A stretch of DNA of 29,052 bases from a bacterium (GCA_004563195.1 SFTJ01000039.1:1-29052); one strand, 5' to 3'; counted from the first letter of the stretch, positions 7,568 to 16,220 are shown. Translations and numbers: made by a program. The notes: generated by a model from the letters alone, not told the origin.

Positions 7568-7670
7568 TCTTATGCTACCGCCCATCGTGTTGCCCGATTA
7601 TTTTAATCAAATCTTTATATCTTCATCTGTCGCAAATCCGTGGGGCGCGCCAAATATTTTATGGCTAATA

Positions 7671-7709
7671 TTGACTACCGTATCCAAAAAATTACTTACT
7701 TTTGCACCA
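7671..7709 (+). promoter_or_regulatory. Promoter with -7 box just before the start codon (possible leaderless mRNA)
   Basis: TACTTTTG at 7697-7704 is a perfect -7 box that ends 4 nt before the ATG at 7709. The nearest -33-like TTG (7671-7673) is 23 bases away, longer than the usual 19-21. If the box is used, the transcript would start at or next to the A of the ATG. Confidence 0.5.
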
Positions 7710-9139
7710 TGATAAAGCCGAGAGTCATATTTCTATCCGAGGGGATAGCACTTTTACTAATTTTCCTTATATCAACCTTTTTCTTGCCCTTAAACTATGG
7801 CATACAGTTGACATTGGGATTACTCTTGGCTTATGCCATTCCTCGCATCATTTATTCACGACGCTCGCACTACAGCACCTCGGGGCATGCCGTGCTCATC
7901 GTGCTGTGGTTCATACTCTCTGCTCTTGCAGTCAACTATGTGGGCCGATGCACCGCTTGGGGTGCTTTGCCGCTCAGCGAGCCGCATCTGTGGGGCGATG
8001 CTAACCGCTATTGGAGCTATGCCGAGGCGTTCTACTCGGGATCTACTTACACTCATTCGCGCGCAAGTTTCGGTCTGTCGCTCATCACTGCCGTTGCGTG
8101 GCTGGTGTCGGGCAAAAGCATCATCACGCCGGTTTGCATCAATATTTGCCTTACCATATCCACCGTGGTGCTCATGGGCAGTGTCACGCTGCATCTCTTG
8201 GCTCACCGCACTTCTCGCTCTGCTCAGTCGGTTGCCTCGCTCGCTATGCTGGCATCGTCGGTGCTCTTCTATTGGCTATCGCACGCTATGCAGATGCTCA
8301 AAGAACCGCTCATATCGTTTGGCGTGGTGCTCTGCGCCCTTGCATTGGCTCGAACCATCGAGAGGCGCCATTCGGCTCCGCGTTTTGCGTGGCGCGATGT
8401 GGCTGTGTTTGCCCTCGGGGCTTTGCTGGTGGCATCGGTTCGCTCGCCTTATGCACTGGTGATGGCTGCCGGTGCGCTCATGTGCACCATCTATCGCCGA
8501 CCTCGATACTCGGTTTTGGCTATGGCAGCTTGCGCCGTGATGGCTTACTGCATAGTATATTTGCTCACTCAGACTCTCCTGATGCGCCCCGTGCATCTGT
8601 TCCTGGAGGAAAATAATGCTCAACTTGTTTCGCAACAATACATCATCGGAGCATCGCAGATTCCATACTACAACATCATTGGCGATTATTTCACCTATCC
8701 TTGGTGGAAAAAACTTTTGCTCTTGCCTTTCACAAGCATGGTGCAATACATCATCCCGTTCCCGTGGGTGTTCTCTACTCCGCACATCGATGAAGTGTTC
8801 CCTCGCATCGGACTCGGTGCCTACATAGTGGGCGGCATGGCGCTGTTCTACATATTTTTCCTATCTTGGCGTCGCACCTCTCGACTCACCGCATTCACCG
8901 CTTGGGCCATTCTATGCTTCGTTACGCCTGCCTATGCCGTAGCCGGGTCGGTGCCACGATATGTCACTCCATTCCAATTGCTTTTCGTGCCTATGGCTGT
9001 TTATGTGCTTGTTTTACTCCTTGAGAATCAACATCGCAAGAATTTTACTATCTTTGCTGTGGCTTATGCAGTGGTGCTCGTAATAACGCTCATTTTGTGC
9101 TACTCGGCGCAAGCCGATGCCTTGAGCATATATGCCTGA
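7709..9139 (+). CDS. Polytopic membrane protein, possible GT-C-type glycosyltransferase
   Basis: This 476-residue product has about ten or more hydrophobic helices from residue 8 onward. The large first loop carries EPHLWGDANRYWSYAEAF. An acidic, aromatic first periplasmic loop followed by many helices is the general plan of GT-C lipid-sugar-dependent glycosyltransferases and related O-antigen enzymes, but no diagnostic motif is certain. A second loop with QYIIGASQIPYYNIIGD lies near residue 310. The start is uncertain: ATG 7709 follows the -7 box directly; ATG 7661 (MANIDYRIQK) is an alternative if that box is not used. The DUF115 gene follows 69 nt later on the same strand, supporting a shared role in envelope glycan synthesis (inference). 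Confidence 0.6.
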   Translation: MIKPRVIFLSEGIALLLIFLISTFFLPLNYGIQLTLGLLLAYAIPRIIYSRRSHYSTSGHAVLIVLWFILSALAVNYVGRCTAWGALPLSEPHLWGDANRYWSYAEAFYSGSTYTHSRASFGLSLITAVAWLVSGKSIITPVCINICLTISTVVLMGSVTLHLLAHRTSRSAQSVASLAMLASSVLFYWLSHAMQMLKEPLISFGVVLCALALARTIERRHSAPRFAWRDVAVFALGALLVASVRSPYALVMAAGALMCTIYRRPRYSVLAMAACAVMAYCIVYLLTQTLLMRPVHLFLEENNAQLVSQQYIIGASQIPYYNIIGDYFTYPWWKKLLLLPFTSMVQYIIPFPWVFSTPHIDEVFPRIGLGAYIVGGMALFYIFFLSWRRTSRLTAFTAWAILCFVTPAYAVAGSVPRYVTPFQLLFVPMAVYVLVLLLENQHRKNFTIFAVAYAVVLVITLILCYSAQADALSIYA

Positions 9140-9208
9140 CAGGCAACTCATTGCACATTGCCATTGATTTTTTCACTACTCGGTTTTTTAAATTCAAAAC
9201 AGCTATCG

Positions 9209-10054
9209 ATGAACCTCGACAAAGCAAAACACTTGGCTACTTGCATCGCCGACACAGCACTCAGCCTAGCAAAAATTGCATTCCTTTCAAAATGGTCGGT
9301 TAAAGTTCCCTCCGAAAAGGGCGATTTGGTGATTCTTGGCAACGGACCTTCGCTCAACACCACGCTCACTCGTTCGCGCCGCTTTGTGATGAATTGCCAT
9401 CGATTGGCTGTGAATTTCGCAGCATCGGCACCTGTGTTTCGCGAACTCAAACCAAACCATTATGTCCTTGCCGACCCGCATTTCTTCCGCAATACCGACA
9501 ACGCCAATGTGGCAAAACTCTGGCTTGCCCTCTCGCAAGTCGATTGGGATATGAATCTCTTTGTGCCTGCCAATGTTACCATTGCCGGCGATGTTGCTGA
9601 TGTGCTTGCCGAAAACCCGCACATCTCACTGGTGCGATACAATCTCACCCCGGTGGAGGGCGCTCATTGGCTCGAAAACTGGGCATTTGCTCGCGGATTG
9701 GGCATGCCCCGCCCGCGTAATGTGCTCATCCCATCGCTTATGATAGCTCTGCTTTGCGGATACGACAAAATATATGTAGCCGGCGCCGACCACTCTTGGA
9801 CCAAGACACTCTCGGTCGACGACAACAATAATGTAGTGTCGATTCAACCGCATTTCTATCGCGAAGACGAGAAAGAAGTGAAGCGAGTCAACACCGAATA
9901 TATGCACTATCCGCTGCATCAAATTCTCTACAGTTTCTATGTAGCATTCCGCTCCTATCACACCATCGAACGCTTTGCCCGCCATATCAACCGCCAAATC
10001 ATCAACATCACCCCCGAAAGCTTCATCGACGCCTTCACCCGCAAAAAATTGTAA
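9209..10054 (+). CDS. DUF115/MptE-like protein, putative glycan-modifying enzyme
   Basis: This 281-residue soluble protein has a Rossmann-like opening LVILGNGPSLN (about residues 41-51), then VMNCHRLAV, HYVLADPHFF, and a C-terminal IYVAGADHSW. GNGPSL plus the later Asp/His motif is characteristic of the DUF115 (6-hydroxymethylpterin pyrophosphokinase MptE-like) superfamily, and a GNGPSL motif also occurs in GT42-type sialyltransferases. Such proteins in bacterial surface-glycan loci are thought to act on nucleotide sugars; the substrate here is unknown. The frame is open to a TTG at 9158, but ATG 9209 gives the natural N-terminus MNLDKAKH. It is probably co-transcribed with the membrane protein upstream. 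Confidence 0.7.
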   Translation: MNLDKAKHLATCIADTALSLAKIAFLSKWSVKVPSEKGDLVILGNGPSLNTTLTRSRRFVMNCHRLAVNFAASAPVFRELKPNHYVLADPHFFRNTDNANVAKLWLALSQVDWDMNLFVPANVTIAGDVADVLAENPHISLVRYNLTPVEGAHWLENWAFARGLGMPRPRNVLIPSLMIALLCGYDKIYVAGADHSWTKTLSVDDNNNVVSIQPHFYREDEKEVKRVNTEYMHYPLHQILYSFYVAFRSYHTIERFARHINRQIINITPESFIDAFTRKKL

Positions 10055-10079
10055 ACCCCACCACCTCAAACAATAACCG

Positions 10080-10345
10080 CAGCGCGACCTGAAAGGTCGA
10101 ATGCCCGAGCGGAGCGAGTGGCTCGTAGCCGGGGGTGCAGCGAAGCGTAACCCCCGGTATCATACCACCCCACTTGATGCGTCTGAAAGACGCGAAAATC
10201 GGCTTCCAAGGCGACAACATTCACGTCTTTCAGACGCTTTTCTTGGGTCGGCCACAGTCCCGGGGGTTACGCTAACGCTCTACCCCCGGCTAAGAGCACT
10301 CGGGCTTCGCCCTCGGCATTCAACCTTTCAGGTTGGATACCACCG
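10080..10345. repeat. Large palindromic intergenic element built from small hairpins (copy 1)
   Basis: The first and last ~80 bases are imperfect reverse complements. Stems seen on the plus strand are CGACCT-GAA-AGGTCG (10085-10099), CCGGGGGT..ACCCCCGG (10129-10157), GCGTCT-GAA-AGACGC (10179-10193), CGTCT-TTC-AGACG (10224-10236), CCGGGGGT..ACCCCCGG (10260-10289), GGGC-TTC-GCCC (10302-10312) and CAACCT-TTC-AGGTTG (10321-10335). Triloops are GAA in the left half and TTC in the right half. A unique ~30-nt core (10194-10223) separates the halves. A second copy in the opposite orientation is at 28896-29052. The open frame at 10101-10364 is a by-product of the repeat. Confidence 0.85.
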
Positions 10346-10363
10346 CGGCAGTTCGGCAAAATA

Positions 10364-10435
10364 AACACAGAATAACACAAAAACAGAGCACGAATCATCA
10401 CAATTATTGTGAAAATCCGTGCCCAAATCTGTGTT
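10364..10435. repeat. Nested palindrome of ~72 bp
   Basis: Three nested arms share one centre: AACACAGA (10364-10371) with TCTGTGTT (10428-10435), GCACGAAT (10388-10395) with ATCCGTGC (10415-10422, one mismatch), and TCACAAT (10398-10404) with ATTGTGA (10406-10412). It lies between the hairpin-string element and the terminator of the GHL10 gene. Together with copy 1 and that terminator it accounts for most of the 447-base gene-free stretch 10055-10501. Confidence 0.7.
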
Positions 10436-10481
10436 AAAAACCACCCGCGTCGGGGGAATAAAACTCTAACGCATAGGTGGT
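10436..10481 (-). terminator. Terminator of the GHL10-CBM9-GH3-EEP operon
   Basis: On the minus strand ACCACC (10481-10476) pairs with GGTGGT (10445-10440), extended by GCG/CGC within the loop side, and is followed by TTTTT (10440-10436). It sits ~20 nt downstream of the stop at 10502. Confidence 0.6.
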
Positions 10482-10501
10482 GATTAAAACAACACTTCCT
10501 A

Positions 10502-11617
10502 TTATTTCTTATATTCCTTGATGGCTTCGATAAGCGCTGCCCAGTGTTCTTCGGTCATGCCATTGCCGGTGAATACGCAGATACCTGCTGCACCTGCCTT
10601 CATCGATGAGATGGCTGCTTCGCCTATTTCCGATGGAACCAAACCCGAGCCTTCGGGATCTACCACCTTATCCTTGTTTCTCCAGTCGTGGCAGATGAAG
10701 AGTCCGCTGTAGATAGGTGTACCCTTGTCGGCTACGCTCTTCACTTCTTCCTCGGTAACCTTGCCTACCCATTCGGCTGTTTCGAGATAGAAATCGTTGT
10801 AGTTCATTGGGAACACTGCATCCACGTTCCACTCGTTCCATTGCTGGCGAACCATCCACACGGCGTGGCTGTCGGGACCCGGGAATACGTCGGCGCTAAC
10901 CTTCTTGCCCATAGCATGCACTTCGTCGCAGATGCGATTTACCAAGCGGGTTACATTGTCGCAACGCCACTTTGCCCATGCCTTTACGGTGTCGGGCTCT
11001 TCGGTAGCACGGATGTCGATGCCTGTTTCGGCCTTGAATTGTGCCACGCAGCTATCGCAGTAGCAGAAGTCGGCCTTGGGATATTCCTTATCCATCACCA
11101 ATCCGTACTTATCCCACAAGCCGCGGCTCAAGATTACGTCGGCATAGCGGATATAGTCGAGCTGAACATAGTCGACCTCGGGCACAGCGGCTATTTTCTT
11201 GATTTTCTCTATCAAGAACTCTGCCACCTTGGGGTTGCGTGGGTCGAGTGTGGTGTAATATGGCACATAGGGTGGATTGCTGTAAGCCGACTCGCCGAGG
11301 CGGTTTACGGTGTACATGGTAGAGTCGACACCTTCTTGCTGGGTGCCTTGCACCATTATCGGGCACCATGCGTGGAACTCGAGTCCGTGCTGCTTTGCCA
11401 ACTTAGCGGCTGTGTCGGCACGCTCTACGCTGAATCCTACATTGATACATACGCCCTTAAGTCCCAATTCCTGATATTTTGCAAAATGTTCGGTAAGGGT
11501 AGCTGCGCTGCTATATCCTTCCCATGCATACACAGGAATGTCGCTCACTCCTGCACTTTGGCTGCACGATGCCAATGCCATCGCTGCCAATACGCCTGAA
11601 AATAATTTCTTAATCAT
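10502..11617 (-). CDS. GHL10-like (family 10 glycosyl-hydrolase-like) lipoprotein
   Basis: This 371-residue product has a lipoprotein signal, LASC with Cys18. The body has a TIM-barrel rhythm: GVCINVGFS, FHAWCPIMVQ, VDYVQLDYIRYAD (148-160), KVSADVFPG, VDAVFPMNYNDFY, and GICVFTGNGM. The VDYVQLDYIRY strand matches the catalytic-strand region of GHL10/PF02638-type proteins. A CYCDSC cluster (185-190) lies in the barrel insertion. The substrate is unknown. It is the last gene of the secreted carbohydrate operon, 73 nt after the CBM9 gene, and is followed by a terminator. Lipidation predicts outer-membrane anchoring. Confidence 0.75.
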   Translation of the reverse strand: MIKKLFSGVLAAMALASCSQSAGVSDIPVYAWEGYSSAATLTEHFAKYQELGLKGVCINVGFSVERADTAAKLAKQHGLEFHAWCPIMVQGTQQEGVDSTMYTVNRLGESAYSNPPYVPYYTTLDPRNPKVAEFLIEKIKKIAAVPEVDYVQLDYIRYADVILSRGLWDKYGLVMDKEYPKADFCYCDSCVAQFKAETGIDIRATEEPDTVKAWAKWRCDNVTRLVNRICDEVHAMGKKVSADVFPGPDSHAVWMVRQQWNEWNVDAVFPMNYNDFYLETAEWVGKVTEEEVKSVADKGTPIYSGLFICHDWRNKDKVVDPEGSGLVPSEIGEAAISSMKAGAAGICVFTGNGMTEEHWAALIEAIKEYKK

Positions 11618-11690
11618 AGTTAGTAGTTTAGTATTGTGAAAGTTATATTATTACAGTTTTTCTTCTCCTATTGGAAAATCGCCCGAGGCA

Positions 11691-12791
11691 TCAACGGCGG
11701 CGCAGGTAGCCGTCTTGATCGATGTAGATTTGGCTGCCGTCGGCTTTGATGATAGTGATTTCGTAATAGTGGCTTATTGCCTCTACCTTCAACTTGGCTC
11801 CGGCGGGAAGCAACTTCATTTCCTTGTCGGTGAGAGCGAAGTCATCGACGCGGCTATAGTAGCGGCCCTGCTGTGCAAATTGCTCTTCCTGGGCATAGAA
11901 CATGGCCCAAAGCAGGCGTTCGGCGTCGAAATCGGCGGGATATTCAAATTTTTCCTTTTTCTTGCCCACCTTGTTGCCGGAGAGGTAAACAAATCCCCAG
12001 CGTTCGGGCATGTGCATTGCCACCATGCCGGTGGGACCCCATGTCCAGTTGTCTTCTGGCAGAAATTTGCCGCCCGACTCTTTCTTGCGCGAATATTTGG
12101 TGCCGTCGAGGTCGTATTGCCACTCTACGCGCGAAAATCCTATGCGCAGATAGTTGCCGGCACGCAGATAGTTGTCGAAACTTTGTGCTATGGCTTTGCG
12201 AGGGATGGCAAATTCGGCTGTCCAACCTTGGTCTTCGTCCTTGGGATTGTTGAGTGTGCCTTGCACTTGGGTTTTAACCTTCAGTCCCGGGCAGTCCCAC
12301 TGAAATTGCACGAAAGTGGGTGTAGGAGCGCGATATGGCTTCTCTATGGCGAGGTCGAAGATGGTGCCTATGGCGTTTACTTCTATTTCGAAGTAGTTAT
12401 GCGCATCGCCATCGGGGTCGATAAATATCTCGAAGTCGTTGTTGTAGTACACCACTTCGTCGTGATTCTTGATGTCGGCCCAAACGTGCGGTTCGCGCAT
12501 TTCGGCTGCCACATACAGGTAATCGTCGTCCCACACCATCTTGGCGCGGGTCTCGTAGCGAGGTTTGGGATAGCCCTCGCCGCTGATGTCGACAAATGCC
12601 TTGATTTCTTCGGCTTTTTGCCACGATTTTTCGTTGAGTTTGCCGTCAATCTTTATCTTTCCGTCGGTGCGATAGCACACATAGCTGTTGGGGATGGTAA
12701 GAAAGCGGGCATACTTCTCGGTAATAGGCTGTGCCCATGCGCTCATGGCGAATGCAGCACATAGCGTGATTAGTGAAACGAGTTTCTTCAT
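11691..12791 (-). CDS. Secreted CBM9-like carbohydrate-binding protein
   Basis: This 366-residue product has signal peptide MKKLVSLITLCAAFAMSAWAQ (cleavage near 20). The domain from about 40 to 250 shows the family 9 pattern: IKIDGKLNEKSWQKAE, then a DDDYLYVAAEMREPHVW strand, then NNDFEIFIDPDGDAHNYFEIEVNAIG with the acidic calcium/ligand side chains, then GWTAEFAIPRKAI and NYLRIGFSRVEW. This layout is typical of DOMON/CBM9-like proteins of Bacteroidota that bind sugars or sugar acids. The C-terminal ~100 residues have no recognised domain. It lies 22 nt after GH3 and 73 nt before the GHL10 gene in one operon. Confidence 0.82.
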   Translation of the reverse strand: MKKLVSLITLCAAFAMSAWAQPITEKYARFLTIPNSYVCYRTDGKIKIDGKLNEKSWQKAEEIKAFVDISGEGYPKPRYETRAKMVWDDDYLYVAAEMREPHVWADIKNHDEVVYYNNDFEIFIDPDGDAHNYFEIEVNAIGTIFDLAIEKPYRAPTPTFVQFQWDCPGLKVKTQVQGTLNNPKDEDQGWTAEFAIPRKAIAQSFDNYLRAGNYLRIGFSRVEWQYDLDGTKYSRKKESGGKFLPEDNWTWGPTGMVAMHMPERWGFVYLSGNKVGKKKEKFEYPADFDAERLLWAMFYAQEEQFAQQGRYYSRVDDFALTDKEMKLLPAGAKLKVEAISHYYEITIIKADGSQIYIDQDGYLRRR

Positions 12792-12813
12792 GTCGATTCT
12801 ATAGTTTTTTCGG

Positions 12814-15186
12814 TTATTTTATTTCAAATTTGCCTTTCAGTCGCAGGTCGTTGCTGGCGGCGCCCACCATCACTTGCCATGTGCCGGGTTCCACCACTTG
12901 CTTCAACTCGGAGTTATAGAGTGCCAGGTCGTCGAAACGGAGGTCGAACTTCACCTTGGCGCTTTCGCCCTTCTTGAGGGCTATGCGCTTAAAGCCGCGC
13001 AACTGCATGTGGGGTGTTTCCACCGAGCCCACCTCGTCGCGCAAGTAGAGCTGCACCACTTCCTCGCCGTCGCGATTGCCGGTGTTGGTTACGGTACATT
13101 CCACAGTTTGATACACACCTTCTTCGCGGCTCGGTGCTATCACGAGGTCGGAATAGGCAAAGGTAGTGTAGCTGAGTCCGTAACCGAAGGCATAGAGCGG
13201 AGCTGCCTTGCTGTCGATATAGTCGTGTGAGGGTCGCTTGCTGTAGAACACGGGTATCTGGCCCACATTGCGAGGTATGCCCACCGGTATGCGGCCTGCG
13301 GGATTGTAGTCGCCAAACACCACATCGGCCACTGCCTCACCGCCTTGTTCGCCGGGATACCATGCCGTGAGCAGTGCGTTGGCGCCTTGCGATGCCATAT
13401 TCATATTGAGCGGACGACCTTCGATATACACTACCACCAACTTCACGCCGGCATTGATGAGTGCGCCCATCAGTTTCTCTTGGTCGCCGAGCAGATTGAG
13501 GCTTGCGCGGTCGTAGCCTTCGCCTGAGTCCATATCGGCGAGTGCGGCATTCTCATCTACCTTGGCTGCGCCGGTTGAGAAATATTCGGTCTTGAAGTCG
13601 CGTGCCGACGAACCGCCCACCACTAGGATGGTCACATCGCAGCTCTTGGCTGCCTTCACAGCCTCGGCTATGTTGCTTGCCGTGGTGTCGCGTATGGCAC
13701 AACCTTTCACATACACCACTTCGGTGCCGCTGCTCACGTGGCTGCGCACGCCATCGAGCACGGTGCGTATCTCTTCGCGTGCCTGAGGTGCTGTGTAGTC
13801 GCCGAGTTGGTTATATGCCACATCGGCATTCGGGCCTATCACTGCCACGCGCTTGAGCGATTTGCTAAGCGGCAGTATGCCGTCGTTCTTGAGCAATGCT
13901 ATGCCCTTGCGTGCCACTTCGCGAGCCACTTCGCGGTGCTCCTTGCTGCGCACTGTCTTGGCTGCCTTGGCGGGGTCGACGTAGGGGTTTTCGAATAGTC
14001 CGAGTTCAAATTTCTTGCGAAGCACATTGCGCACGGCGCGGTCGATGTCGTCGATAGTCACCTTGCCTTTTTCGTAGGCGGTCATCAGGTGCTTGTAGGA
14101 ATTGCCTTCGAGGTCAACGTCGACACCGGCTTTCAGGGCTATTGCACCGGCGTCTTCATAGGTTGCCGCGCAGCGATGAGTAGTAGCTATGCCTTCGATA
14201 CTCTGGAGGTCGGAGTATACAAATCCGTCGAAGCCCCATTGCTCGCGCAGCAGGTCGGTGAGCAGATATCGGTTGCCTGTGCAGGGCACGCCGTCGATTG
14301 AGTTATACGATGTCATGATGGTGCCCACTCCTGCCTCTACGGCGCGCTTAAACTGCGGCACATACTCGCTCAGCAGGGTGCGCATGCCCACATGGGCACA
14401 CTCGCCGTTGAGTCCGCCTTCGGGTATGCCATAGGCGGCGAAGTGCTTCAGGGTGGAGAACACATGTCGGCCGTCGGAGATATCCTCGCCTTGCATTCCC
14501 TTAACTATGGCTGTGGCAAGCACTCCGGTGAGATATGGGTCTTCGCCGAAAGTCTCTTCCATACGGCTCCAGCGTGGCTCGCGGGCAATGTCGATTACGG
14601 GACCATAACCCACGCCCGAACCTTGCAGACGGGCTTCGAGGGCTATCACTTCGCCCATGCGGCGCATCAACGCCTCATCGAAGGTGCCGGCTTGCGACAA
14701 CGCGGTGGGGAACACTGTGGTGCCTATTGCCATGTGTCCGTGCGGACATTCTTCGGCTATAAGTATAGGGATGCCGAGTCGGGTGTTCTCTACGGCATAT
14801 TTCTGTATCTTGTTCAATGCTTCGGCTGCAAGTCGGGGGTTCAAACCGTTGGCGAGGGTCTTGCGAGTCCATGGGTCGGCGCGGAGCACTGCCCAAAGCG
14901 ACCCTAATGGCTGCTGTGCCATGCGGTCCTTGAAGAGTTGCGACACTTCCACCTTGTCGCCCACGCGTTCATACATAGGCCAACCCAGTGGGCAGAGCAA
15001 CTGCCCCACTTTCTCGTTGAGGGTCATCTGTGCCAGCAAGATGTCCACACGCTCGTCTACGGGCAGACTTGCGTCTTTATATCGGCGGTCGATTGACGAT
15101 TTCTTTGGCGATGCGGCTTGCGCCATCGCTGCAGAGGCGATTACAGCCAGCGCCATTAATAGTTCTATCAGTCTTTTCATTTTCAT
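12814..15186 (-). CDS. Secreted GH3 beta-glucosidase/xylosidase-type glycoside hydrolase
   Basis: This 790-residue enzyme has a signal peptide (cleavage around AMAQA, residue 24). The N-terminal GH3 barrel (about 45-390) contains KHFAAYG and MTSYNSIDGVP, with the predicted nucleophile Asp326 in FVYSDLQSI. The GH3 C-terminal domain (about 410-650) contains VIGPNAD and VVYIEGRPLNM, and a fibronectin III-like domain (about 690-780) ends in the usual beta strands. The architecture is that of BglX-like exo-acting enzymes. The exact sugar specificity (gluco-, xylo- or other) cannot be read. It follows the EEP gene by 107 nt and is 22 nt before the CBM9 gene. The length is typical of the family. Confidence 0.92.
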   Translation of the reverse strand: MKMKRLIELLMALAVIASAAMAQAASPKKSSIDRRYKDASLPVDERVDILLAQMTLNEKVGQLLCPLGWPMYERVGDKVEVSQLFKDRMAQQPLGSLWAVLRADPWTRKTLANGLNPRLAAEALNKIQKYAVENTRLGIPILIAEECPHGHMAIGTTVFPTALSQAGTFDEALMRRMGEVIALEARLQGSGVGYGPVIDIAREPRWSRMEETFGEDPYLTGVLATAIVKGMQGEDISDGRHVFSTLKHFAAYGIPEGGLNGECAHVGMRTLLSEYVPQFKRAVEAGVGTIMTSYNSIDGVPCTGNRYLLTDLLREQWGFDGFVYSDLQSIEGIATTHRCAATYEDAGAIALKAGVDVDLEGNSYKHLMTAYEKGKVTIDDIDRAVRNVLRKKFELGLFENPYVDPAKAAKTVRSKEHREVAREVARKGIALLKNDGILPLSKSLKRVAVIGPNADVAYNQLGDYTAPQAREEIRTVLDGVRSHVSSGTEVVYVKGCAIRDTTASNIAEAVKAAKSCDVTILVVGGSSARDFKTEYFSTGAAKVDENAALADMDSGEGYDRASLNLLGDQEKLMGALINAGVKLVVVYIEGRPLNMNMASQGANALLTAWYPGEQGGEAVADVVFGDYNPAGRIPVGIPRNVGQIPVFYSKRPSHDYIDSKAAPLYAFGYGLSYTTFAYSDLVIAPSREEGVYQTVECTVTNTGNRDGEEVVQLYLRDEVGSVETPHMQLRGFKRIALKKGESAKVKFDLRFDDLALYNSELKQVVEPGTWQVMVGAASNDLRLKGKFEIK

Positions 15187-15293
15187 CAGGTAATTATTTC
15201 GGTTGTTAGTTTAGTTATTTGTTATTCTACAATACAACGATTTTTTTGTATCATTTATTCTGTTATTTTTCAGATGCCGCGGCGCACATCGGG

Positions 15294-16220
15294 TTACTCG
15301 TGATAGAGCACCACTTTCACAGGAAAATGGTCGCTGGGGGTGCGGGCGTCGTAGCGGCGGAACTTGATTTCCTGCGGCGCGGCGCCTTCGGTGGTGTCGA
15401 CGGCATCTTTGCGCTCACTGCGATAGGTGTCGGTGAGTATGCCGTATTTTTTCACCACAAACGAGGGCGACACGAGCACGTGGTCGATGCGGCTGGTGGT
15501 GAAATTATTGGCGCGGAAGCCGTTGAAGGTGCCATTGAGGGCATATTTCATCTCGGCGGCCTCATAGCTGTCCTTGAGGTCGCCCGAGGCGATGATTTCT
15601 TTAAACGAGGGGTGATTTTGGTCGATATTGAAGTCGCCGGTGAGTATGGCAGGCAACTCTGAGCCAAATTCGCGCATCTTTTGCTGCACCAACTTGGCGC
15701 TTTCCACGCGTGCCTTCACACCCACGTGGTCCATGTGCAGATTGAAAAAGAGAAATTCAAATCCCGTTTCGCGGCAGCGGAAGTGTGCCCAGGTGCAGAT
15801 GCGAACGCAGGCTGCATCCCATCCCAAACCGGGCTTATCGGGGGTCTCCGAAAGCCAGAAATTGCCGCTTTCTACAGCTTCGAACTTATCGGTGCGGTAG
15901 AAGATGGCTGAGTGTTCGCCGCCTTGCTTGCCGTCGTCGCGTCCTATGCCCACGTATTCATAGCCGGGAAGGAGTTCTTTGAGGTCTTGCAACTGCTGAT
16001 AGAAGCACTCTTGTGTGCCGAAAATGTCGAATTCGTGATATTGCAGCAACTGTGCCACCACGGTCTTGCGCACATCCCAACCGTTGCCTTTCTGTGCGTC
16101 GCCATCGTTCTTGTTGCGCAGGTTATAGGTGCCCACATCCAAGCGTGTGAGCGCATTGGCACTCATCACCACAGTCATGGCTATCGCGAGTACTGCCAAT
16201 ATCGATTTCAATCTATTCAT
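15294..16220 (-). CDS. Secreted endonuclease/exonuclease/phosphatase-family protein
   Basis: This 308-residue product has a signal peptide ending near SANA (residue 23). It carries the full EEP catalytic set: YNLR (32-35), metal-binding Glu in GTQE (68-71), NLHMDH (160-165), TGDFN (194-198), RIDHV (244-248) and SDHFP (296-300). EEP enzymes cleave phosphodiester or phosphomonoester bonds in nucleic acids, lipids or sugar phosphates; the substrate here is not determinable. It heads the operon with GH3, CBM9 and GHL10 genes, so a role on phosphorylated or lipid-linked glycans is one possibility (inference). Its promoter is 145 nt upstream, leaving a long leader. Confidence 0.88.
   Translation of the reverse strand: MNRLKSILAVLAIAMTVVMSANALTRLDVGTYNLRNKNDGDAQKGNGWDVRKTVVAQLLQYHEFDIFGTQECFYQQLQDLKELLPGYEYVGIGRDDGKQGGEHSAIFYRTDKFEAVESGNFWLSETPDKPGLGWDAACVRICTWAHFRCRETGFEFLFFNLHMDHVGVKARVESAKLVQQKMREFGSELPAILTGDFNIDQNHPSFKEIIASGDLKDSYEAAEMKYALNGTFNGFRANNFTTSRIDHVLVSPSFVVKKYGILTDTYRSERKDAVDTTEGAAPQEIKFRRYDARTPSDHFPVKVVLYHE

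Noticed and set aside
11715..12764. 349-residue plus-strand open frame antisense to the CBM9 gene
   Set aside because: It is a codon-bias shadow: the opposite strand has a signal peptide and a recognisable domain, and this frame has no promoter or protein-like features.
10502..16220. Complete polysaccharide utilisation locus
   Set aside because: No SusC, SusD, sensor or anti-sigma gene is present in the window, so the term is not justified.
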